Assembly: GCF_031143425.1 (NCBI RefSeq)
Contig: NC_090451.1
Coordinates: 665,660,575-665,724,574 of the forward strand
Reading direction: 5' to 3'
Origin: Pleurodeles waltl
Taxonomy: Eukaryota > Chordata > Amphibia > Caudata > Salamandridae
DNA length: 64,000 nt
Positions within the stretch are counted from its first letter, which is position 1; each line of letters opens with the position of its first letter. The notes under the pieces are model-generated. The model made no database searches. It saw nothing but the letters and a program-made list of their open reading frames with translations, and had not been told where the DNA came from. This document shows positions 11,701 through 23,700 of this stretch, in pieces. The translations under genes were made by a program, and so were the position numbers.

Positions 11701-14700
11701 GTAAGAATATTATTTTTGGAGACTGGCCTGTGACTAGTGATAAAGCTGTATGCATTATGAGTTCATTGTTTAACATTATTCTGCCATCTTCCAAGGTCGC
11801 AAGTATCTTCGGCAGACCACAACCGAACACACTCGCCAGACCTTCCTGCGAGTACAGGAGCGTCAGGTGCAATCAAAGCGCAAGAAGGGGCCTCATACTG
11901 ATCGACCACTGACGCAAGAGGAACTTCTTGAAGAAGCCAAAATCACAGAAGAGCTGAACATCCGCTCTTTAGGTAAGTTGAAATTAAGAATGTGAGGCCT
12001 TGTCTTGGACTGTTAGTGGTCCAGGGCAATAGCATATGTTGATAAAGTTGTTTACCACTAGTACACAAGCATGTTATAAAGATCCACTGGGGCATTTACC
12101 TTTCTGGGGGCTGGGAAACCAAGTATAGGTGGTGGTAGGAAATTTGAAGGAGATACAAAGTCCAATAAGGCATGCCACCATAATTTACACATAATTAATT
12201 TAATACGTAGTCAGTGCTCTTTTGTTCTTGAGACGAACAGGACATTATTAAAAGGTGTATAAAATTGATCATTATTCAATACAGAGAACAAACAGACGGT
12301 TAAGGATCTTCCTGGGGCCAATATTGGACTCTTAAGCTAGTGTTTTCCAAACTGTGGGACAAAGCCTGATTTTGGTGGGTCTGGAAAGTCAGAGCAATAA
12401 ATAAAGATATATTTCAGTTCTGTGTTTACCTTGTCACATTTGCCGGTGATTCAAAGAAGGAGGTCAAATGTCAGACTGCTTTATTCTTTTACATGGGGGA
12501 TTGGTGTTTACTTTTCTTGTTCTGAGTGAAAATTGAGATGAGTTTTAAAAGTGAATTATGTGACAATGTAGGATGTTGCATTTATGTAATACACAAAACA
12601 TGTAAATACCTGTACATGTATGCATCCAACAAGTAGGAAACCAAAAATGAAGCACTTTTGTTTTGTAATTCTGAAGTGTGCTGGAAACTGAGATTTTAAT
12701 AGGATCAAAACAAATCATGACACTTAATTGGTGGTGCTCAAATGATAAATGTTCACAGAAATCCCATTTCCGCACATTATCATTTGTGTGCTGTAGAGAT
12801 TTATCAGTAAAACTGTATGTCTGTGCAAATTTAGTGGCCATTTCAATGGAGAAGGTGGTGTCTGTAAATGACAGTGTGCTACCACATAATGCTTTAGATA
12901 AATAAAAAAATTGTCCCGCCTCATGTCTATTAAAGGTAGATGGTTGAAAGTTTGTTGTTCTAAAAATGATTTGTGTTTCTAAAAAAATTGAGAACCTCTG
13001 GTCTAAGTTATTATAGCAGTTAAGCATTACATTGACCTCACTTGGCCCAGTAGCCAATGATAACTTATGGCTAAACTGTTGAAGGTGCTTGGGACAATGT
13101 ATGTCTGTGGCACATGACTAGTGGGTGGTGGCTGGTCTGAGGAATTTTACATTAGTGTTTATAAAATGCCTGTCAGTGAGGCATAGTTGACAGGCTGAAA
13201 GTTACGAAGTTTGTATATGATCTGGTTTCCCTAGTATCTCTAGCTATCAATCCATAGCAGGTCATCCGAAAAGCTCTGCAGCCCTGCAACTGGGTTTCAG
13301 GCAAATAATTTTACAAAAATCCCCATTTACCGGCACCCAAATGAGAATTCCCCTGCACCTACCAAGTCATAGTTGTAGTTTAGGATCTAGCAGCAGTTTC
13401 CAGAGTCTCTGTTCCATTGATAATTGTCCAGCAGGGCACAGTACATGGGTGACAAATTAATGAAACATAGTCTCTCATGAAGTTTGAAATTGAGAAAGGA
13501 TGAGCAGCAGGCCATCATCCTAAATGTAGCCCACAGGCCTAGTTAACTCTAAACAGGTGGATCACAGCTGATAAATCTTGAGCTATAAAAGTCTAACGAG
13601 ATTGTTCAGCTGGATAACATTCCCAGTCACTGCCTGCAGCTAACGAAGCCCAAACGTCACTTCTTGAGTGAATAAGAAACATTCTATGTTCTCTAGGGCA
13701 GGTCATGCACGTGAGAAACCACTGCAGTTGGTGACCTGGAAGCATCTAATGCTGCATGAGCTCTGATCATGGTTTATCTTGCAGTGATTATACCAACCAA
13801 CAGTGGTGCTGCAGGAGTCTTGCTCTGTTGAGACCTACATGTAGATTCTAAATCAACTGGACCTTTTGCACGTTTCTTGAAGGGCAGTTCAGCCCCCTTA
13901 TTCCGTTCAGTCACAGCAACAAGATGATCTACTGTCCAGGGTGTATTCCTAGTAGATGCCCTTCCCTACGCAAATGCCTATTGTACTCTTGTGTTCATAG
14001 TCTCCTGGACAGTCAGATGAAGTACAAGGGTTGCCAATATTTATCTCGCTTTGGGCAGTGGCAGCAAGCCAGAACTAACCAAAGTTTAGTGTTGGTTTAA
14101 TGTTCAAAATCTTTCTCCAGCTGGCCTTAAGTGTAACCTTGGTCTTGGTCCAGTTCTGGGCTACTTCCATACTGGAATAATTTAGTGCATGGCTGCCTGA
14201 CAAGAGCTTGCAGACAAAATATTGAATGGGCTTTGAGGATTGCAGGAAATCTTGCATAATGGGGTGCAGGGGTGATTCTCCCAAGCCTATGTGAGCACTC
14301 CATTTAAAAACTACTTTACGTTACACGTGCTCGGAGTGTTACCAGTTGTTTTTCTTAGAAGAAGTCTTTTCGAGTCATGAGACCGAGGGACTCCTCCCTT
14401 TCGGCTCCATTGCACATGGGCGTTGACTCCATTTTAGATTGTTTTCTTTCCGCCGTCAGGTTCGGACGTGTTCCTCTACGCTCCGTGTTTCGGTTCGGAA
14501 AAGATAGTTATTCATCGGAAAATTCGACGGTATTGTTTGCGCTCGGTACCGGGTTAGTGCTAGCACATCGACACCGAAGAAACAAAACTTCCGGCAGCCC
14601 TTCGGGGTTTCCACGCCTCGGTGGGGCCTGGTCAGCCCGACCGCGTCCATCTTCAAGGCTCATGGACTGGACCCCCTTCCGCTTCTGCCCCAACTGCCAC

Positions 14701-17700
14701 GCAAAGTATCCTTATACAGACCAACACTTGGTCTGTAATCTGTGTTTGTCCCCCGAACACAACGAGGATACTTGCGAGGCCTGTCGGGCATTTCGATCCA
14801 AGAAGACACTGCGGGATCGTAGAGCTCGAAGACTCCGGATGGTGTTGACACCGGCCGGACACACCGATGTCGAAGAAGAGGAGACATTCGCCATTAGAGA
14901 CTCGGACGAGTCTGAGAGTGAGCAGCCGAAGACACAGCAAACTGTGAGTAAACCAGCCCCGGCAAAAACTCACTCGAAAATCATGAAGGCCCAGGGGAAG
15001 CCACCACCAACAGGCCATGGCTTTACCCGAAAATACGGTGACCAAACATCGGCACCGAAAAAGGCCTCCCAGCAGCCAAAGACATCCGACTCCGGTCGAG
15101 ATACCGGCTCCGAACTGACTCTGCACTGAGAGTTCGGCACACCGAAAGTCAAAAAGGTTTCCTCGGAGCCGAAAAAGACTGTCGAAAAAATTTTGGTACC
15201 GAAACATTCTTCCTCGGAGCCGAAACAAAGCTCCTATACAGAGGAACAAGGCCTTTCCACACACTTACAAGGCCACAGATTTGAACAAGAGCTGGGCATG
15301 GGAGAGCCTGACCACATTAAAAGAAGGCTCCATATCCAAAAGGACACGGGGAAAATCAGAACTCTTCTTCCAGTCAAAATGAAGCGGAAGCTCGCATTTC
15401 AAGATGGGGAAAGGCAGCCAAAGGCAAAAGTGGCAAAAGAGAAAACTCCACCACAATTTTCGCCACAACAATCACCAATACATTCGCCACATCTGTCCCC
15501 GGTAGCAACATCCCCAATGATGCAGTCACCAACGCACACAGGGATGAGTCAAGATGACCCGGATGCATGGGATTTGTATGACGCACTGGTCTCTGACAAT
15601 AGTCCCGAATGCTACCGGGCAAGACCTTCACCACCTGAAGACAGTACTGCTTACATGCAAGTGGTTTCCATGGCAGCTACATTTCATAATGTAGCATTGC
15701 ATGCAGAGCCCATAGAAGATGACTTCTTGTTCAACACCCTGTCATCTACGCACAGCCAATACCAAAGCTTGCCAATGCTACCAGGCATGTTAAAACACAC
15801 TAAACAGGTGTTTCAAGACCCAGTCAAAGGCTGAACCATCACGCCTAGGGTGGAGAAGAAATATAAACCTCCCCCTACTGACCCTGTGTACATCACACAA
15901 CAGTTAACTCCAGATTCAGTGGCAGTAGGAGCAGCCCAAAAAAGGGCGAACTCACAAACTTATGGAGACGCACCACCGCCCGACAAAGTCGTAAATTCGA
16001 TGCAGCAGGCAAAAGGGTGGCAGCACAGGCAGCCAATCAATGGCGAATTGCCAATTCTCAGGCTCTTCTAGCAAGATACGACAGGGCACATTGGGATGAA
16101 ATGCAACATCTCATTCAACACTTTCCCAAAGAGTTCCAGAAATGTGCCCAACAGGTTGTCGAGGAGGGCCAAAGTATCTCCAACAACCAAATAAGGTCGG
16201 CCATGGAGTCAGCAGACACGGCGGCCAGAACAGTAAACACGGCGGTAACCATGCGGAGACACGCATGGCTACGAACCTCCGGATTTAAGCCCGAAATTCA
16301 GCAAGCAGTGCTAAATATGCCATTCAACGAACAACAACTATTTGGGCCGGAGGTGGATACAGCGATAGACAAACTGAAGAAAGACACTGACACAGCCAAA
16401 GCCATGGGCGCGCTCTACTCCCCACAGAGCAGAGGCCCTTTTAGGAAGCCACACTTTAGAGGGGGGTTTCGGGCCCAGACCACAGAGCCTTCCACCTCAC
16501 AAGTCAGACCCACATATCAGGGCCAATATCAGAGAGGAGGTTTTCGAGGACAATATAGGGGTGGACAGTTCCCTAAAACAAGAGGGAAATTCCAGAGCCC
16601 AAAAACTCCACAAACTAAACAGTGACTTCAACGTCACAAACCCCCACCACACAACACCAGTGGGGGGAGACTCACAGATTATTACCACAACTGGAAACAC
16701 ATAACTACGGACGCGTGGGTCCTAGCCATTATCCAACATGGTTATTGCATAGAATTCCTACATTTGCCACCAGATGCGCCTCGAAGAGCACACAACATGT
16801 CCAAACAACACTTAGATCTGTTACAACTAGAAGTCCAAGCATTGTTACAAAAAGAAGCAATAGAACTAGTACCCAACCATCAAAAGGAACAGGTGTTTTG
16901 GCCTTTTTTGGAATTAGGAAATACAGGGAGTAAACACTGAGACCCATATTAGACCTCAGAACACTAAATCTTTACATCAAATCAGATCACTTTCACATGG
17001 TGACCCTTCAAGACGTGATTCCCTTGCTCAAACAACAGGACTACATGTCAACATTAGATCTCAAGGATGCTTATTTCCACATACCCATACATCCTTCCCA
17101 CAGGAAATACTTGAGGTTTGTAATCCAAGGCGTGCATTACCAATTCAAAGTGTTACCGTTCGGCATAACAACAGCCCCAGGAGTATTCACAAAATGCCTT
17201 GCAGTAGTAGCTGCTCACATCAGGAGGCAGCACATGCACGTATTTCCTTACTTAGACGATTGGTTAATAAAAACCAACACTCAGCAACAGGGTCTTCTAC
17301 ACACAAAATATGTCATACAAACCCTTCACAAACTAGGGTTCTCTATAAACTAACAAAAATTACATCTACAACTGTGTCAAATACAAAAGTACTTAGGAGC
17401 AACAATCAACACACAAAAAGGGATTGCCACTTCAAGTCCACAAAGGGTACAAGCCTTCCAAAATGTAATACTAAACATGCACCCAAACCAACACTATCAA
17501 GTGAGGTTTGTAATGAAACTCCTAGGCATGATGTCTTCATGCATAGCCATTGTCCCAAACGCAAGACTACACATGCGTCCCTTACAACAATGTCTAGCAA
17601 CACAATGGAATCCTATAAATTTAAACCAAGGGCGGCCATTCCAAGACCCAGTGCCTCAATATGTGATCACAACAGATGCTTCCATGATAGGGTGGGGAGC

Positions 17701-20700
17701 ACACCTCAACCAGCACAGTATACAGGGACAATGGGACGTTCAACAAAGGCAACTGCATGTAAATCATCTAGAGCTCTTAGCAGTGTTTCTAGCATTGAAA
17801 GCATTTCAACCGCTAATAGCCCACAAACACATTCTTGTCAAAACAGACAACATGACAACAATGTATTACCTAAACAAACAGGGAGGGACACACTCATCAC
17901 AACTGTGTCTCTTAGCACAAAAGATTTGGCATTGGGCGATTCACAATCACATTCGCCTGATAGCACAGTACATCCCAGGGATTCAAAACCAGTTAGCCGA
18001 CAATCTCAGTCGAGATCACCAACAAACACAAGAATGGGAAATTCATCCCCAGATACTACAAACTTACTTTCTACATTGGGGAATACCAGAAATAGACCTA
18101 TTCGCAACAAAAGAAAATGCAAAATGCCAAAACTTCGAGTCCAGGTATCCACACCCTCAGTCCAAGGGCAATGCGTTATGGATTATCTTGTAAACAAATT
18201 GAGTCAAAACAGACTCAAACTAATACTGATAGCACCAACCTGGGCTCGCCAACCATGGTACACAACACTACTAGACCTGTCAGTAGTACCTCATATCAAA
18301 CTACCAAACAGACCAGATCTGTTAACTCAACACAAGCAACAGATCAGACACCCGAATCCAGCATCGCTCAATTTAGCAATCTGGCTCCTGAAGTCTTAGA
18401 GTTTGGACATTTAGACCTTACACAAGAATGTATGGAGGTCATTAAGCAAGCTAGAAAACCTACTACAAGACATTGTTACGCAAACAAATGGAAAAGATTT
18501 GTTTATTATTGCTATCATAATCAAATCCAACCACTACACGCTTCTGCAAAAAACATCGTAAGCTATTTATTACACTTAAAATAATCAAACCTAGCCTTTT
18601 CTTCTATCAAAATACATCTCACAGCAATATCTGCCTATCTGCAGATTACACATTCAACATCACTCTTTAGAATCCCAGTCATCAAAGCATTTATGGAGGG
18701 TCTAAGGAGAATCATACCCCCAAGGACACCACCAGTTCCCTCGTGGAACCTCAATATTGTATTAACACGACTCATGGGTCCACCATTTGAACCCATGCAC
18801 TCTTGTGAAATGCAATACTTAACCTGGAAAGTAGCCTTCCTAATAGCCATCACATCTCTTAGAAGGGTAAGTGTAAGGAAATGCCTCCTTGGCATGGTTG
18901 CCCCCTGACTTTTTGCCTTTGCTGATGCTATGTTTACAATTGAAAGTGTGCTGAGGCCTGCTAACCAGGCCCCAGCACCAGTGTTCTTTCCCTAACCTGT
19001 ACTTTTGTATCCACAATTGGCAGACCCTGGCATCCAGATAAGTCCCTTGTAACTGGTACTTCTAGTACCAAGGGCCCTGATGCCAAGGAAGGTCTCTAAG
19101 GGCTGCAGCATGTCTTATGCCACCCTGGAGACCTCTCACTCAGCACAGACACACTGCTTGCCAGCTTGTGTGTGCTCGTGAGAACAAAACGAGTAAGTCG
19201 ACATGGCACTCCCCTCAGGGTGCCATGCCAGCCTCTCACTGCCTATGCAGTATAGGTAAGACACCCCTCTAGCAGGCCTTACAGCCCTAAGGCAGGGTGC
19301 ACTATACCATAGGTGAGGGTACCAGTGCATGAGCATGGTACCCCTACAGTGTCTAAACAAAACCTTAGACATTGTAAGTGCAGGGTAGCCATAAGAGTAT
19401 ATGGTCTGGGAGTCTGTCAAACACGAACTCCACAGCACCATAATGGCTACACTGAAAACTGGGAAGTTTGGTATCAAACTTCTCAGCACAATAAATGCAC
19501 ACTGATGCCAGTGTACATTTTATTGTAAAATACACCACAGAGGGCACCTTAGAGGTGCCCCCTGAAACTTAACCGACTATCTGTGTAGGCTGACTAGTTT
19601 TAGCAGCCTGCCACAAACCGAGACATGTTGCTGGCCCCATGGGGAGAGTGCCTTTGTCACTCTGAGGCCAGTAACAAAGCCTGCACTGGGTGGAGATGCT
19701 AACACCTCCCCCAGGCAGGAATTGTCACACCTGGCGGTGAGCCTCAAAGGCTCACCTCCTTTGTGCCAACCCAGCAGGACACTCCAGCTAGTGGAGTTGC
19801 CCGCCCCCTCCGGCCAGGCCCCACTTTTGGCGGCAAGGCCGGAGAAAATAATGAGAATAACAAGGAGGAGTCACTGGCCAGTCAGGACAGCCCCTAAGGT
19901 GTCCTGAGCTGAGGTGACTCTAACTTTTAGAAATCCTCCATCTTGCAGATGGAGGATTCCCCCAATAGGGTTAGGATTGTGACCCCCTCCCCTTGGGAGG
20001 AGGCACAAAGAGGGTGTACCCACCCTCAGGGCTAGTAGCCATTGGCTACTAACCCCCCAGACCTAAACACGCCCTTAAATTTAGTATTTAAGGGCTACCC
20101 TGAACCCTAGAAAATTAGATTCCTGCAACTACAAGAAGAAGGACTGCCTAGCTGAAAACCCCTGCAGAGGAAGACCAGAAGACGACAACTGCCTTGGCTC
20201 CAGAAACTCACCGGCCTGTCTCCTGCCTTCCAAAGATCCTGCTCCAGCGACGCCTTCCAAAGGGACCAGCGACCTCGACATCCTCTGAGGACTGCCCCTG
20301 CTTCGAAAAGACAAGAAACTCCCGAGGACAGCGGACCTGCTCCAAGAAAAGCTGCAACTTTGTTTCCAGCAGCTTTAAAGAACCCTGCAAGCTCCCCGCA
20401 AGAAGCGTGAGACTTGCAACACTGCACCCGGCGACCCCGACTCGGCTGGTGGAGATCCGACGCCTCAGGAGGGACCCCAGGACTACTCTGATACTGTGAG
20501 TACCAAAACCTGTCCCCCCTGAGCCCCCACAGCGCCGCCTGCAGAGGGAATCCCGAGGCTTCCCCTGACCGCGACTCTTTGAACCTAAAGTCCCGACGCC
20601 TGGGAGAGACCCTGCACCCGCAGCCCCCAGGACCTGAAGGACCGGACTTTCACTGGAGAAGTGACCCCCAGGAGTCCCTCTCCCTTGCCCAAGTGGAGGT

Positions 20701-23700
20701 TTCCCCGAGGAATCCCCCCCTTGCCTGCCTGCAGCGCTGAAGAGATCCCGAGATCTCTCATAGACTAACATTGCGAACCCGACGCCTGTTCCTACACTGC
20801 ACCCGGCCGCCCCCGCGCTGCTGAGGGTGAAATTTCTGTGTGGACTTGTGTCCCCCCCGGTGCCCTACAAAACCCCCCCTGGTCTGCCCTCCGAAGACGC
20901 GGGTACTTACCTGCAAGCAGACCGGAACCGGGGCACCCCCTTCTCTCCATTCTAGCCTATGTGTTTTGGGCACCACTTTGAACTCTGCACCTGACCGGCC
21001 CTGAGCTGCTGGTGTGGTGACTTTGGGGTTGCTCTGAACCCCCAACGGTGGGCTACCTTGGACCAAGAACTGAACCCTGTAAGTGTCTTACTTACCTGGT
21101 AAAACTAACAAAAACTTACCTCCCCCAGGAACTGTGAAAATTGCACTAAGTGTCCACTTTTAAAACAGCTATTTGTCAATAACTTGTAAAGTATACATGC
21201 AATTTTTATGATTTGAAGTTCCTAAAGTACTTACCTGCAATACCTTACGAATGAGACATTACATGTAGAATTTGAACCTGTGGTTCTTAAAATAAACTAA
21301 GAAAAGATATTTTTCTATACAAAAACCTATTGGCTGGATTTGTCTCTGAGTGTGTGTACCTCATTTATTGTCTATGTGTATGTACAACAAATGCTTAACA
21401 CTACTCCTTGGATAAGCCTACTGCTCGACCACACTACCACAAAATAGAGCATTAGTATTATCTATTTTTACCACTATTTTACCTCTAAGGGGAACCCTTG
21501 GACTCTGTGCATGCTATTCCTTACTTTGAAATAGCACATACAGAGCCAACTTCCTACATTGGTGGATCAGCGGTGGGGTACAAGACTTTGCATTTGCTGG
21601 ACTACTCAGCCAATACCTGATCACACGACAAATTCCAAAATTGTCATTAGAAATTGATTTTTGCAATTTGAAAAGTTTTCTAAATTCTTAAAAGACCTGC
21701 TAGGGCCTTGTGTTAGATCCTGTTTAGCATTTCTTTTAGAGTTTAAAAGTTTGTAAAAGTTTGAATTAGATTCTAGAACCAGTTGTAGATTCTTAAAAAG
21801 TATTCCAACTTTTAGAAGCAAAATGTCTAGCACAGATGTGACTGTGGTGGAACTCGACACCACACCTTACCTCCATCTTAAGATGAGGGAGCTAAGGTCA
21901 TTCTGTAAAATAAAGAAAATAACAATGGGCCCCAAACCTACCAAAATACAGCTCCAGGAGCTTTTGGCAGAGTTTGAAAAGGCCAACCCCTCTGAGGGTG
22001 GCAACTCAGAGGAAGAGGATAGTGACTTGGAGGACAATTCCCCCCTACCAGTCCTATCTAGGGAGAACAGGGTCCCTCAAACCCTGACTCCAAAAATAAT
22101 AGTCAGAGATGCTGGTTCCCTCACAGGAGAGACCAACACCTCTGAAATCACTGAGGATAGCCCCAGTGAAGAGGACATCCAGTTAGCCAGGATGGCCAAA
22201 AGATTGGCTTTGGAAAGACAGATCCTAGCCATAGAGAGGGAAAGACAAGAGATGGGCCTAGGACCCATCAATGGTGGCAGCAACATAAATAGGGTCAGAG
22301 ATTCTCCTGACATGTTGAAAATCCCTAAAGGGATTGTAACTAAATATGAAGATGGTGATGACATCACCAAATGGTTCACAGCTTTTGAGAGGGCTTGTGT
22401 AACCAGAAAAGTGAACAGATCTCACTGGGGTGCTCTCCTTTGGGAAATGTTCACAGGAAAGTGTAGGGATAGACTCCTCACACTCTCTGGACAAGATGCA
22501 GAATCTTATGACCTCATGAAGGGTACCCTGATTGAGGGCTTTGGATTCTCCACTGAGGAGTATAGGATTAGATTCAGGGGGGCTCAAAAATCCTCGAGCC
22601 AGACCTGGGTTGACTTTGTAGACTACTCAGTGAAAACACTAGATGGTTGGATTCAAGGCAGTGGTGTAAGTAATTACGATGGGCTGTACAATTTATTTGT
22701 GAAAGAACACCTGTTAAGTAATTGTTTCAATGATAAACTGCATCAGCATCTGGTAGACCTAGGACCAATTTCTCCCCAAGAATTGGGAAAGAAGGCGGAC
22801 CATTGGGTCAAGACAAGGGTGTCCAAGACTTCAACAGGGGGTGACCAAAAGAAAGGGGTCACAAAGACTCCCCAGGGGAAGGGTGATGAGACAACCAAAA
22901 CTAAAAATAGTCAAGAGTCTTCTACAGGCCCCCAAAAACCTGCACAGGAGGGTGGGCCCAGAGCCTCTTCACAAAACAATGGGTACAAGGGTAAAAACTT
23001 TGATCCCAAAAAGGCCTGGTGTCATAGCTGTAAACAGCATGGACACCAAACTGGAGACAAGGCCTGTCCCAAGAAAGGTTCCACTCCAAACTCCCATCCA
23101 GGTAACACTGGTATGGCTAGTCTCCAAGTGGGATCAACAGTGTGCCCAGAGCAAATCAGGGTCCACACTGAAGCTACTCTAGTTTCTGAGGGTGGGGTGG
23201 ATTTAGCCACACTAGCTGTCTGGCCGCCTAACATGCAAAAATACAGACAGCAACTCTTAATTAATGGGACTAGAATAGAGGGCCTGAGGGATACAGGTGC
23301 CAGTGTCACCATGGTGACAGAGAAACTGGTTTCCCCTGGCCAATACCTGACTGGAAAAACTTACACAGTCACCAACGCTGACAATCAGAGAAAAGTACAT
23401 CCCATGGCAATGGTTACTTTAGAATGGGGAGGGGTCAATGGCCTGAAACAGGTGGTGGTCTCCTCAAATATCCCAGTGGACTGTCTGCTTGGAAATGACC
23501 TGGAGTCCTCAGCATGGGCTGAGGTAGAGCTAAAAACCCATGCAGCAATGCTGGGTATCCCTGAACTGGTGTGTGTGAAAACAAGAGCACAATGCAAGGC
23601 ACAGGGTGAACAAGTAGAGCTGGAGTCTGGAAGAATGGCCCAGCCTACCAAGAGAACAGGAAAGTCAGTTGGGAAACCAACTGCAGCACAGCAAAAGAAA

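Noticed and set aside
14377..15129. 250-codon open frame as a host gene
   Set aside because: Its N-terminal part lies in the DIRS terminal repeat and the rest is the broken DIRS gag; it is not a separate gene.
20208..20771. 187-codon minus-strand frame, repeated at 27968-28531
   Set aside because: It lies in both LTRs, has biased composition and resembles no known protein; most likely an open frame by chance in GC-rich LTR sequence.
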